A stretch of 64,000 nt of DNA. Source: Homalodisca vitripennis. Lineage: Eukaryota > Arthropoda > Insecta > Hemiptera > Cicadellidae. Shown in pieces: positions 46,091 through 59,021 of the stretch. The number at the start of each line of letters is the position of its first letter. Position 1 is the stretch's first letter. The notes beneath the pieces were generated by a model. That model ran no database searches. It had not been told where the DNA came from and saw only the letters and a list, made by a program, of their open reading frames with translations. The stretch lies in contig NC_060215.1 of assembly GCF_021130785.1 (NCBI RefSeq), positions 121,290,501-121,354,500 of the forward strand, read 5' to 3'. The position numbers were made by a program, and so were the translations under genes.

Positions 46091-48274
46091 CCCTTATTGC
46101 AGAGGGCAAGTGTCTGCACAGCGTGTTGATGACATAGTAAGCGTTAGTACTAGTAATATATTGTTAAATGTCATGGACCTGCAAGGCCACACTTACAGAG
46201 TTCAAGGTCAGGTAACAGTGAGCGGTGGGGGTGAGAAGTATGAGAGAAGGTGTAGACCAGTACAGTGCTAATAAATAATTGCCTAGACGTAAAATATCAG
46301 TCTATATAAAGAACAAAACAGATTTCAATATACGTTAATATATTTTAAGATGGTTCTAAAGCTGTGGCTTTTAAGATCTTCTCCAATACTTCACCGACAA
46401 CAGTTTGTAAAGAAATCAGCCTGTAATTGTTCATATTCGGTGGTAGAATGTTCGTAAGAAATAATAAAAACTAGTTTACTAAGGGCAGTTTTAAAACACG
46501 TCCTATTAGTTATTAACAATATATTCCACCAAGAGTTCCACTCAACTAATACTGATGATTTTCTTCTTAATTAATTAGTATTAGTTAATTATGAATATTT
46601 ATACTATGATTTGTTGGATGTCATACCCCATAATAACTTGTGGTATTTGGCGTATTAAAGCATACCTGTATCATCTTACGAAATGGCGAGAAAACATATA
46701 AGCATATTTTATAAACTGAATATTGTCATGAATACAATAAATGAAAAACAGAGCTTAAAAATCAAGTATTAAAACTTTTTTTTTATTTTATAATATTTGC
46801 CTCTTAATATTTATTTATTTTATATATTTACATTTTCAAAATCTTACATATAAATCAATTTTTATCTAATGAATTATAAATATGGTTAAATGTTTTGTAC
46901 ATTGCCGTACATAGATTGCATTTCCATACGTTTTACATCTACACGTTAAAATAATATAAGAAACAAATTAAATTTACCAAGAATCATGCAAACACACTCT
47001 TACATATTCTAGGGGTAATGCCAAAGAGTTCTTTATTAGAAGCATGAGGAAAGCCAAAAAAACTTTGCATACTTTTACCAACGGTGTTTATGTAATAATC
47101 ATAACTAACGAATTTAATATTGAATTAATAAAAAGATTAATATTACATATTTTTCTTCAATCATGATTCTATTATGACTCAGCATAATGAAGCTCAACTG
47201 ATGACTTAGAACCTATTATTACGAGTATTATTCACGTCAAGCATTAGGTAATTCAGAGATGAAACATGTGTTATTTACTGAGTCGCAATTACAGGAAAAA
47301 TGTCAGTGTAGATGAGCAGGTTTGGAAATGAACTGAAAGGGAATAAGAAAGTTACTACTTGTTTGTGGTCAAACAAATGAAAGCGTTGATTTATACAGAC
47401 AATAAGGTTTAGAAGTTAGACATTCTGAATAAATTGTTATCTTTCGACTTTTAGAAAGATTTTTCTAATTTGTCACTAAGTAAGAATGGGTTTATTATGA
47501 TGATAAATGTGTTATTTTACCAGGAAAAATTCTTGAAAAAATTTTTTTGAAATGTGTGCAGGTTGGTACTTACACATGCACCATGACTGCAAGGAATGCA
47601 CGGTTGCGCATGCGTACTAGTCAGTCAACTGTAGATATATCCGGTGATAACGAGCGTCAGTCAGTGTTCTCGCAGTCCTAGTAGTAGTTTCGTGCTCATC
47701 GCACGTGTTTATGTGCTAATTGTGAAATTCAGTGAACTTTACATTCTAATGGGGTATTTCAGCAGTGTGACCAACTAAATGTAAGTTTCATACTAGATTA
47801 GAAGTAATTCAATAACAAGAGTGTCAACAATCTGTAACTTTAGATGTAATGTATTAAATTGGTAACCAATGATATATTTTAATATAAATTTTATATTATC
47901 AAAATTCTAGTGGATTTAAAATTATTGAAACCCACTTAATCGTTTATAGAAAGAATGAGGTATTTGTAGTTTGAGGAGAGAATTGTACTTATTAGAGCAT
48001 TAAGAGTTCGAGATTTTTTAAGTAATAGTAAGGATAAAAATTGTTAAAAGTTTATGCGTTAAACAGAAGCATTCATAACAGATGAAAGGAAGTGGTGGCA
48101 TATCTTGGTTTCAATTTTTGTTGCTTCCCTGTATGCATATATTTATGTGGGCAGCTGAAAGTTGGGCAGGTGACGTAAATGTAATCTCCATATGATTATG
48201 CCAAGAATAACAATCATATTTTCGTTTTTATGTATATTTAAGACAACTCGGAGGGAGAGGGAGATATTGTGCCG
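46091..48274. other. Intergenic; possible promoter and first exon at 47.65 kb
   Basis: Mostly AT-rich without a gene. At 47640-47780, GAGCGTCAGTCAGTGTTCTCG (initiator-like TCAGT) is followed by about 125 bases of higher GC and then a good splice donor (AAAT/GTAAGTTT at 47780). This could be a non-coding first exon. No TATA box is evident, and no downstream exon was identified inside the window. Confidence 0.3.
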
Positions 48275-48296
48275 TATACACACACACACACACACG

Positions 48297-48372
<76 letters not shown>
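48275..48372. repeat. (CA)n/(TA)n compound microsatellite
   Basis: ACACACAC (48277-48295) followed by about 35 TA units to 48372. Confidence 0.95.
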
Positions 48373-48373
<1 letters not shown>

Positions 48374-48380
48374 TCGAATT

Positions 48381-48473
48381 ACTCGAATATTAAGACATGA
48401 ACACTGGTTTGTCTGTTTTATTTTAACTTTGAATTAGTTGGAAGAGTATTGAAGCCGATTGGTATTACGGAAG

Positions 48474-48540
<67 letters not shown>

Positions 48541-48649
48541 GTGTGTGTATATATATCTTCCGTAATACCAATCGGCTTCAATACTCTTCCAACTAATTCA
48601 AAGTTAAAATAAAACAGACAAACCAGTGTTCATGTCTTAATATTCGAGT
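48381..48649. repeat. Perfect 100-bp inverted repeat around a (TA)n core
   Basis: Left arm 48381-48480 and right arm 48550-48649 are exact reverse complements (ACTCGAATATTAAGACATGA ... GGAAGATATATA). The ~70-bp loop is TA/TG microsatellite. The right arm adjoins the 3' end of the Penelope-like element; the left arm is a reversed copy of the same end. Head-to-head partial copies are characteristic of Penelope-like elements. A palindrome made during assembly or amplification is the alternative. Confidence 0.9.
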
Positions 48650-48668
48650 TCCTAGAACCCTTTATCAG
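48643..48668 (-). ncRNA. Degenerate hammerhead-ribozyme-like core
   Basis: The minus strand reads CTGATAA, one A, GGGTTC TAG GAACTC (a six-pair stem II with a 3-nt loop), then GAAT. The order equals the hammerhead core (CTGATGA, stem II, GAAA) with two substitutions in core positions, so it is probably inactive. Like the core at 14841-14867 it has one extra base before stem II. Confidence 0.4.
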
Positions 48669-48869
48669 AAAAACACACTGATTTAAAGTAGCAAACAAAC
48701 AAAACCAAACCAAAAATTAAAAACATAACCAAAATATAATGTTAACAAATAAATACCATTAGCAACAAGACTCCTATCAGTTGTATGTAGAATATTTGTA
48801 AATGTTTATAAAAGACTAAAAATGTATACAAGAATGAAAAGTGAATCACCTTAGGTTCAAGCCATCGGG

Positions 48870-50590
48870 TTGTCTTTATTTTTTATAAAATTAATTTATG
48901 TGCGAGTTCAACATTTCGTAAATTTATCAGATTGGTACTTTGGTTGGGATTTGGATCTAAATGGTAAATTCCTTTTAGGATGAAACAGTTTTCTAATGTA
49001 TTTGGACTGTGTTGAATGGCATGAGCAGATAATGGCCTTTCATCGTTTTAATGAAGAACATCAAACCGATGATTGTTCATTCTCACTCTTAATGGAGTGA
49101 TGGTTATTCTAATACAAACTTTGGGACATAATTTACAGATTAGTTCTGAAACAACTACCTCCACACAAATGATGTTTGTTGTAGTGCAATCTATGTTACA
49201 TTATTATAGGATATACTATTTCAGTTGTAATACATTTAAAATGTTTTAACATCTTACAAATGCTGCATTTTTGCTTGTAATAAGGATTGCCCTCGTTAAA
49301 TTTTATGTTATTATTTTATTGATTGCCTTCATTGTTTAATTTGGTCCTAGAGATAATGTTTTGTAAATTTGGAGGTTTTTTAAAGATTAATTTATGGTGC
49401 TTAGACAATATTTTTCTAGTTTCAGGGGAAGATTCCAAAATAGGAAAAATAACCTTCAGAATTTTGTTGATTTTATGACGGCCAGGAAGATATTGAGTGA
49501 TAAATTTAGGGCTATTAGGATTAATAACACTGGAATTATATTTAGATCACTGATTTGTTTATCATCAAGATGTTTTAGATTCCCCCTTTTAAAAAGTACA
49601 TTGGACAGTCTATTTATGTAGTTATGAAAGACAGATTAATTGCTACAAAGATTTTTTTGCCCTTATTGATAGACCCTAAGGGATAGATTTTTTAATGTGA
49701 ATTGGATGGCAGCTGGTGAAACGCAAATGTTAAATTTTTTTGCTGTTCTTGATATGAATTTTCGTTTTTAAATTATTATTTTCAATACCTACATCAGTAC
49801 CCAAAAATGTTACTGAATCTGGTGAGATAGACTTTATACATTGGAAAACGCTAAATTTATTGAGATTAAAAAGAAAGTCGTTAAGATTTTTAATACCTTG
49901 CTACCATATTATAAAAATATCATCTATGTACCTGAACCAAATTATAGGTTTATAGTTTTGAGTAGTTAAAAAATTCTTTTCGAATAGTCTCATAAAAATA
50001 TTGGAGTAAGAAGGACCCATCCGTGTTCCCATTGCAGTTCCTTTAGTATGACGGTAATTTTGGTTAAGAAATTTAAAATAATTTAATGTTAAAATCCCCC
50101 TTTCCCTTTGCCTTACTCTGCCCTTTCTCATGGGCCATTGGCCTGTGCGAGGATCTTAATCATGTTCACAAATCTAAGAATGAAATTAGTACTAGGTTTA
50201 GTATCGTTTGTGCATTCATCAAGGTAATTTTGGGCAGCCCTGAGACCATCATCTGTAGCAATATTTGTATACAAAGATTCTACATCGACAGTGCATAATA
50301 AGACAACTAGAGACAAGGGTTGATTAATTTGTGATAATTTAGTTAAAAAGTCACTAGTTTCCGTGATATAAGAAGGAAGTATTCTTAAAAACGGCTGCAA
50401 GATGTCATCAACATAAGCATATATCCTTTCTGTAGGACATCTATAGCTGGAGATGATAGGCCTGCCAGGAGGTGGTCTGGTAGGCTTGTGTGTTTTCGGT
50501 AAAAAGTAAAACACCGGAGTTCAAGGATATCTTGGCGTTAGTAGTTCAATGGCTATGTGAAACAATCCCTCTTGAACACCTTTTTGTTCT
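48870..50590 (-). pseudogene. Penelope-like RT and GIY-YIG endonuclease remnant
   Basis: RT blocks: FYFLPKTHKPTRPPPGRPII (50512-50450), CTVDVESLYTNIATDDGL (50300-50245), YFKFLNQNYRHTKGTAMGTR (50085-50020) and WFRYIDDIFIIW (49937-49901), where IDD corresponds to the catalytic Asp pair. After SISPDSVTFLGTDV comes a connector. The endonuclease remnant reads CKLCPKVCIRITITPLRVRM, then NNHRF...PLSAHAIQH and ELAHKLIL. LRVRMNNHR is the GIY-YIG region usually following YVG.T. The GIY and YIG tyrosines themselves are not recognisable. Many stops and shifts occur. Confidence 0.8.
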
Positions 50591-50640
50591 AAATTTTCAT
50601 TTCAAAACAGTATTACTATATTGCGAAAAAAATTATTTTT

Positions 50641-51617
50641 AAATAAATTATTTACTGTGTTTAAAAGCCTTTAAACTACAAATTTACATAACCTGGACAC
50701 ACTGTAAAGTTTTTAGGGTGTAATGTGTGGTAATAAAATCCTGACACACGTAAATATTATGATGGTTTAAGAAAAGGTTTTATATTAAAAGGAATTAAAT
50801 TGAGATTAACTAATTAGTCTGTAAATTTTGAAGATTTTATTAAAAAACGTCAGATGATTTAAGGATTTTTTGAGTAAAAAACATGTTTAAAGTATAAGAT
50901 ATCGTGTAATATAATTTAATTTTTAAATAACCGAAATCATAACAAATATTTAAAAGCATTCCCAAGTTACATCTTGGGCCAAATTTAATAAGAACTAGAC
51001 AATTTGTTTATTTTTGAATTTATTTTAACAACACCCTTTTTCACAAAACTTTTTACAAAACTCTTTTTTCCAATACAAAATTAGAATATGGACATTTTTA
51101 CTAAATTCTCAAAACCAATTTTTTCTGCACCATTAGAATGCACTTGCACTGTTTATATAGAAAAAGTACTAAACACAATCAGCACAATAATTGTTTTTGG
51201 TAGAGAAATAGGAACCTGGCATCCGGTTAATAATATTATTATCTGAATAAATATATTTCCACACTTCCTGAGAAAGGTGAACCTGGACTGTCTACATATG
51301 AAGGTTATAAAGTAGTCTAGGGTAACAACCTGATCGTGTACTCCAGGATATTAACAACCAGTCCAACACTTATGATTCAGCAGTTTGTGTTTTAAAACAA
51401 TACAACGTCATTATCATACTACAAGATATATTATAATTATTCTTAATAACAAGTTAAACAACTAACACATTTTTTACTGTATATTCTCACTCCGATTTTG
51501 TAAACGGTTTCATATTTTTATGCGTATTGATAACTAAATATTTGCTTCATACCTATTTTCTCGAACCAATATGACCATTTTTTGTCAGACGTGTTTTCTG
51601 CGTACGTTCTTGGATAA
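50641..51617. other. AT-rich intergenic sequence, nothing recognised
   Basis: No motif-bearing frame and no obvious repeat. Confidence 0.6.
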
Positions 51618-51866
51618 AAGATTCATTTGATTTAGTGAATCATGTGGTTCAGAAAAGTCAAAGAATATATATTTCAAGGATTGGTACTTCAGTGGGTTAA
51701 ATCATATTTACTGGGTTGCGTTATATGTGTCGAAATTTGTAATGACGGTCTGCAATATTTGTCCAAGGATAAGACCGAAGTGTCCCCTGGATATATTACT
51801 AGATCACTTATATTTCTCATTTACTTAAACGATTTTCCTAAACACATTGGTTTGTCATACAAATAG
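51618..51866 (+). pseudogene. Short LINE reverse transcriptase fragment beside the satellite
   Basis: Reads SFDLVNHVV (motif A, about 51626), GLVLQWVKSYLLGCVICVEI (51663-51720) and, degenerate, SPGYITRSLIFLIYLNDFPK (51786-51845), matching the order KAFDLVNH ... W..SYL..R ... [21 protein letters not shown] of Jockey-superfamily RTs. A frameshift lies between the first two blocks. It ends just before the C-run tract. Confidence 0.65.
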
Positions 51867-51879
51867 TATCACGCTTTTG

Positions 51880-51980
51880 CCCCCCACCCCCCCCCCCCCC
51901 CACCCCCCCCCCCCCCCACCCCCCCCCCCCCCCACCCCCCCCCCCCCCCACCCCCCCCCCCCCCCACCCCCCCCCCCCCA
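51880..51980. repeat. (C15A)n tract, 16-bp period
   Basis: A's at 51886, 51902, 51918, 51934, 51950, 51966 and 51980 give five exact 16-bp steps and a last one of 14, with only C between. It joins directly to satellite sequence at 51981. It may be a true simple repeat or an assembly artefact. Confidence 0.85.
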
Positions 51981-54900
51981 CGAAACCATTTGTCGGAGGT
52001 CAAAATAAGACTAACGTTTTATTTAGGAAATAAGATGACCTACAAAAAAGGTTCCAGTGACTTTTTACTATATTTCCCTTAGTTTGACCGCAAAACGCGA
52101 TTAAGTGAAAAAAATTATTGGACATTTTCGCCTAAAAATTTACATTCCGGGCTTGATAGCGGCCTAAACGGTTGGTCGTAACTCAAAACAAATTTTAAAA
52201 CGGGATTTAGGAAATCACGTGTCGTGATCTACAGAAAAGGTTCAGTGACTTCGGGAGTTGGCTGAGCGTTAGCTAAGCGTCAATAGTAGATAGGGACAGA
52301 GGAATATTTATTATGATTCACAGACACAATACCCTCTAAAAAAGGCCCCAAGTGTGTTCATTAACCCCCGGTAATATTAACCCCCCCCCCCCGGGGATTT
52401 TCACTGGTATGACCTGATAAACCTCCTGTACATTTCAACCCCCTGATGGTGTTAACCCCCCCCTTGGTAACATTATCCCCACCCAGGGAATTACCTGCCA
52501 TGACCTCATGTCCCGAATTTTACCAGTCACCAAATCTCTTAACCCCCCCCCCCCCTGGGGAGATCCAGGTATGACAGGATAACCCCCTGGAGACTTATCC
52601 CCCGGATTAACGTTTAACCCCCCTGGGAATTTGTTCATATGACCAGACAATATCCTGTCGAAATTAAAACCACCCTCTTGTCTTAACCTACTTAACATTA
52701 ATCTCCCACCCAGGGAATTTCTCGCCGTTGACTAGATAGTCTTCCTGGTGATATTAAACCCCCTGTTCGACTTAAAATACTTCCTTGAGGTCGGTTATTA
52801 TTATGTTTATACTAAAAACAATTCCAAGATAGCTGACCCGTTGCATGACTTTTACTTTTTCTCCCGCCGAGCTCACTTTTCTGGACTCTAAACCATAGGT
52901 CGTAGTCGTTTTTAGATCAGAATATGGAGCGGCCACAATCGACTGAAGTACAAAATTAAATTTCCTAACAAGATAAAGGTCCAGTCACTTTTTGTCGTAT
53001 CTCTAATCGTTTTTTTTAACCGCACCCCCAAAAATCAAAATGCATAAACCTCAAAGTCAAAACGGTTTTTTTATCGAATCCGGAAAAAAAATCTATGAAA
53101 AAAGTGCTTTCAATTGTTTTAAATCCCTTGTCATTTACTCTTCGTATGTCCGGAACTTAACCAGTTCACTCGCCGATTCCGCTGTTACTACCCGAAATCG
53201 ACCGGCGACGGAACCCGAATGTTGCAATACCGCCTGTTTTTACTTTTGGGGGGCCTGGGAGGGGCGTATGCCCACCAGCCGAGACCGATGAAGGGCGGAT
53301 GATCGAGTCTTAATATAATATACAAACCGCATTCATTGGTGTAAACTGCTGAGAGCATGAGCTGACCTGACTCACATCACTCAACTTCACGTATATATTA
53401 CTAAATTCTATACCTACTTCCATGGATGAGTGTATGAGACTTGAAAATTTCTGGAGTTACACAGAATAGCTTTCTTATCCAGCGGTGTAACCACCAGCGA
53501 AAGATCCCGAAAAGAAACGAAAAAGTCGAGAATTTTTTCATATTTCAACCACCTCAAAATAAACACTTCCCAACAAAAAAAAATCGGCGCCATTACTTCA
53601 CCCCCCTGCAGGCATTTTTTTGTAGTGTATAAGCCCGATAGCGGGGCGCGACACGAACACCGTTGATTGGAAGCTAGCTCGGGGATCTGACGGAAAAAAA
53701 ATTCACATGGTCAGGAAATGAAGGTGAAACTACAAAAAAAGGTTCTAATGATCCCTTTTTTGCTCTCTATCTTCCATGGGTTAAGCGACCCACCAACCCC
53801 AAAAAACCGCCTCGTAAAACATTTGAAAATTCCAGGAGATTTTTCCGATAAAAATAATGTTTCAAGCCCGATAGCGGCCGAACCGTTGGTCGTAGCTCAA
53901 ATCTGATTGAGCCCATCAAAATTAGCAAATTGCGCGATCTACAGAAAAGGTCCAGTAATCTTTTGCCCTATCTCGATTGGTTTGGCCGAAAAACGTGATT
54001 ATGTACAATTTTGTTGTAACTTTTACGCGAAACTTTTGTTTTTGGGGTCGATAGCGGCGACGAAACCATTGGTCGGAGGTCAAAAATAAGACTAACGTTT
54101 TATTTAGGAAATAAGATGACCTACAAAAAAGGTCCAGTGACTTTTTACTATATTTCCCTTAGTTTTGACCGCAAAACGCGATTAAGTGAAAATATTGGAC
54201 ATTTTCGCCTAAAAATTTACATTCCGGGCTTGATAGCGGCTAAACGGTTGGTCGTAACTCAAAACAAATTTTAAACGGGATTTAGGAAATCACGTGATCT
54301 ACAGAAAAGGTTCAGTGACTTCGGGAGTTGGCTGAGCGTTAGCTAAAGCGTCAATAGTAGATAGGGACAGAGGAATATTTATTATGTTCACAGACACAAT
54401 ACCCTCTAAAAAAGGCCCAAGTGTGTCCATTAACCCCCGGTAATATTAACCCCCCCCCCGGGGATTTCCTGGTATGACCTGATAACCTCCTGTACATTCA
54501 ACCCCCTGATGTGTTAAACCCCCCTGGTAACATTAAACCCCCCCAGGGAATTTCCTGCCATGACCTCATGTCCGAATTTTACCAGTCACCAAATCTCTTA
54601 ACCCCCCCCCCCCTGGGAAGATCCTGGTATGACCAGATAACCCCCTGGAGACTTATCCCCCGGTAACGTTAACCCCCCCTGGGAATTTGTTCATATGACC
54701 AGACAATATCCTGACGAAATTAAACCCCCTCTTGTCTTAACCTCCTTAACATTAATCACCCACCCAGGGAATTTCTCGCCTTGACTAGATAGTCTCCTGG
54801 TGATATTAAACCCCCTGTTCGACTTAAAATACTGCCTTGAGGTCGGTTTTTATTATGTTTATACTAAACAATCTCAAGATAGCTGACCCGTGCAGACTTT

Positions 54901-55249
54901 TCTCCCGAGCTCATTTCTGGCTAAACCATAGGTCGTAGATCAGATCTGAGGGCACAATCGAAAATTAAATTTCCAACAAGAAAGGTCCAGTCACTTTTTG
55001 TCGTATCTCTAACGGTTTAAACCGCAAAATGCCCTCAAAGTTCAAAAGTTTTTACGAAATCCGGAAAAAAAATCTATGAAAAAGGTCAATTTTTAAATCC
55101 CTTGTCATTTACTTAATGTCCGGACTTAACCAGTCACCGAATTCCGCTTATCCCCGAATTTGCAAGCGTTTACTTTGGGGGCCTGGGGGCGTAGCCCCCA
55201 GCGAGCCGAAGGCGAGTCTAATATATATACAAACCGCATGTGTAACTGA

Positions 55250-55280
55250 CTGACTGACTGACTCACTCACTCACTCACGT
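55250..55280. repeat. (GACT)n(CACT)n tetranucleotide tract within the satellite unit
   Basis: ACTGACTGACTGACTGACTC then ACTCACTCACTCACG, about 40 bases after each unit boundary. It recurs at about 57020 and 58808, and in a degraded form near 53350. Confidence 0.9.
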
Positions 55281-58200
55281 ATACTAATTCTAACCTACTT
55301 CCAGATGAGTTAGAGACTTGAAATTTGGTACACAGATAGCTTTCCACGTGTAACCACCAGGAAAATCCCGAAAAGTGAGAATTTTTCATTTTCAACCCCT
55401 CAAAAAAATTCCCAAAAAATCGCGCATTCTTCACCCCTGCAGGCATTTTTTTGTAAGCCCGATAGCGGGCGAACCGTTGGAGCTAGCTCGGATCTGACGG
55501 AAAATTTCATGGTCAGGAATGAAGTGAACTACAAAAAAGGTCTAATGACTTTTTGCTCTATCTTTCCATGGTTAAGCGACAAAACGCTCGAACATTTGAA
55601 ATTCCAGAGATTTTTTCGATAAAAATAATGTTTTCAAGCCCGATAGCGGCCGAACCGTTGGTCGTAGCTCAAATCTGATTGACCCATCAAATTAGCAAAT
55701 TGCGCGATCTACAGAAAAGGTCCAGTAATCTTTTGCCCTATCTCGATTGGTTTGGCCGAAAAAAACGTGATTATGTACAATTTTGTTGTAACTTTTACGC
55801 GAAAACTTTTGTTTTTGGGGTCGATAGCGGCGAAACCATTGGTCGGAGGTCCAAAATAAGACTAACGTTTTATTTAGGAAATAAGATGACCTACAAAAAA
55901 GGTCCAGAGTGACTTTTTACTATATTTCCCTTAGTTTGACCGCAAAACGCGATTAAGTGAAAATATTGGACATTTTTCGCCTAAAAATTTACCATTCCGG
56001 GCTTGATAGCGGCTAAACGGTTGGTCGTAACTCAAAACAAATTTTAAACGGGATTTAGGAAATCACGTGATCTACAGAAAAGGTTCAGTGACTTCGGGAG
56101 TTGGCTGAGCGTTAGCTAAGCGTCAATAGTAGATAGGGAACAGAGGAATATTTATTATGTTCACAGACACAATACCCTCTAAAAAAGGCCCAAGTGTGTC
56201 ATTATACCCCCGGTAATATTAACCCCCCCCGGGGATTTCCTGGTATGACCTGATAACCTCCTGTACATTCAACCCCCTGATGTGTTAACACCCCCTGGTA
56301 ACATTAAACCCCCCCAGGGAATTTCCTGCCATGACCTCATGTCCGAATTTTACCAGTCACCAAATCTCTTAACCCCCCCCCCCCTGGGAAGATCCTGGTA
56401 TGACCAGATAACCCCCTGGAGACTTTATTCCCCCGGTAACGTTAACCCCCCCTGGGAATTTGTTCATATGACCAGACAATATCCTGACGAAATTAAACCC
56501 CCTCTTGTCTTAAACCTCCTTAACATTAATCACCCACCCAGGGAATTTCTCGCCTTGACTAGATAGTCTCCTGGTGATATTAAACCCCCTGTTCGACTTA
56601 AAATAACTGCCTTGAGGTCGGTTTTTTATTATGTTTATACTAAACAATTTCAAGATAGCTGACCCGTGCAGACTTTTCTCCCGAGCTCATTTCTGGCTAA
56701 ACCATAGGTCGTAGATCAAGATCTGAGGGCACAATCGAAAATTAAATTTCCAACAAGAAAAGGTCCAGTCACTTTTTGTCGTATCTCTAACGGTTTAAAC
56801 GCAAAATGCCCTCAAAGTCAAAAGTTTTTACGAATCCGGAAAAAAATCTATGAAAAAGGTCATTTTTTAAATCCCTTGTCATTTACTTAATGTCCGGACT
56901 TAACCAGTTCACCGAATTCCGCTTATCCCCGAATTTGCAAGCGTTTACTTTGGGGGCCTGGGGGGCGTAGCCCCCAGCGAGCCGAAGGCGAGTCTAATAT
57001 ATATACAACCGCATGTGTAACTGACTGACTGACTGACTCACTCACTCACTCAACGTATACTAATTCTAACCTACTTCCAGATGAGTTAGAGACTTGAAAT
57101 TTGGTACACAGATAGCTTTCCCACGTGTAACCACTCAGGAAAATCCCGAAAATCGAAAAAAGTGAGAATTTTTCATTTTCAACCCCTCAAAAAAATTCCC
57201 AAAAAATCGCGCATTCTTCACCCCTGCAGGCCATTTTTTGTAAGCCCGATAGCGGGCGAACCGTTGGAGCTAGCTCGGAATCTGACGGAAAATTCATGGT
57301 CAGGAATGAAGTGAACTACAAAAAAGGTCTAATGACTTTTTGCTCTATCTTCCATGGTTTAAGCGACAAAACGCTCGAACATTTGAAATTCCAGAGATTT
57401 TTTCGATAAAAAATAATGTTTCAAGCCCGATAGCGGCCGAACCGTTGGTCGTAGCTCAAATCTGATTGACCCATCAAAATTAGCAAATTGCGCGATCTAC
57501 AGAAAAGGTCCAGTAATCTTTTGCCCTATCTCGATTGGTTTGGCCGAAAAAAACGTGATTATGTACAATTTTGTTGTAACTTTTACGCGAAACTTTTGTT
57601 TTTGGGGTCGATAGCGGCCGAAACCATTGGTCGGAGGTCAAAAATAAAGACTAACGTTTTATTTAGGAAATAAGATGACCTACAAAAAAGGTCCAGTGAC
57701 TTTTTACTATATTTCCCTTAGTTTGACCGCAAAAACGCGATTAAGTGAAAATATTGGACATTTTCGCCTAAAAATTTTACATTCCGGGCTTGATAGCGGC
57801 TAAACGGTTTGGTCGTAACTCAAAAAACAAATTTTAAACGGGATTTAGGAAATCACGTGATCTACAGAAAAGGTTCAGTGACTTCGGGAGTTGGCTGGAG
57901 CGTTAGCTAAGCGTCAATTAGTAAGATAGGGACAGAGGAATATTTATTATGTTCACAGACACAATACCCTCTAAAAAAGGCCCAAGTGTGTCATTAACCC
58001 CCGGTAATATTAACCCCCCCCCGGGGATTTCCTGGTATGACCTGATAACCTCCTGTACATTCAACCCCCTGATGTGTTAACCCCCCTGGTAACATTAAAC
58101 CCCCCCAGGGAATTTCCTGCCATGACCTCATGTCCGAATTTTACCAGTCACCAAATCTCTTAAACCCCCCCCCCCTGGGAAGATCCTGGTATGACCAGAT

Positions 58201-59021
58201 AACCCCCTGGAGACTTATCCCCCGGTAACGTTAACCCCCCCTGGGAATTTGTTCATATGACCAGACAATATCCTGACGAAATTAAACCCCCTCTTGTCTT
58301 AACCTCCTTAACATTAATCACCCACCCAGGGAATTTCTCGCCTTGACTAGATAGTCTCCTGGTGATATTAAACCCCCTGTTCGACTTAAAATACTGCCTT
58401 GAGGTCGGTTTTTATTATGTTTATACTAAAACAATTCAAGATAGCTGACCCGTGCAGACTTTTCTCCCGAGCTCATTTCTGGCTAAACCATAGGTCGTAG
58501 ATCAGATCTGAGGGCACAATCGAAAAATTAAATTTCCAACAAGAAAGGTCCAGTCACTTTTTGTCGTATCTCTAACGGTTTAACCGCAAAATGCCCTCAA
58601 AGTCAAAAGTTTTTACGAATCCGGAAAAAAATCTATGAAAAAGGTCAATTTTTAAATCCCTTGTCATTTACTTAATGTCCGGACTTAACCAGTCACCGAA
58701 TTCCGCTTATCCCCGAATTTGCAAGCGTTTACTTTGGGGGCCTGGGGGCGTAGCCCCCAGCGAGCCGAAGGCGAGTCTAAATATATATACACAACCGCAT
58801 GTGTAACTGACTGACTGACTGACTCACTCACTCACTCACGTATACTAATTCTAACCTACTTCCAGATGAGTTAGAGACTTGAAATTTGGTACACAGATAG
58901 CTTTCCACGTGTAACCACCAGGAAAATCCCGAAAAGTGAGAATTTTTCATTTTCAACCCCTCAAAAAAATTCCCAAAAAATCGCGCATTCTTCACCCCTG
59001 CAGGCATTTTTTTGTAAGCCC

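Larger units (their letters stand above)
48640..50640 (-). mobile_element. Penelope-like retroelement with GIY-YIG endonuclease, degenerate
   Basis: Minus-strand order: RT (50590-49790), a connector, a GIY-YIG-type endonuclease remnant (49230-48870), then a 3' region with a hammerhead-like core (48668-48643) that leads into the inverted repeat. RT followed by a C-terminal GIY-YIG domain defines endonuclease-bearing Penelope-like elements. The 5' end is near 50600-50640 (TELLTPRYP-like N-terminal reading). It is heavily mutated. Confidence 0.82.

Noticed and set aside
48192..48437. Open frame with a long Tyr-Ile repeat
   Set aside because: Produced by the TA microsatellite, with no coding context. 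The same applies to a minus-strand frame at 31521-31739.
56282..56566. Open frames of 60-94 codons repeated through the satellite (also near 53.9, 55.7, 57.5 and 59.8 kb)
   Set aside because: They recur only because the satellite repeats; frames break at homopolymer indels between units and show no domain.
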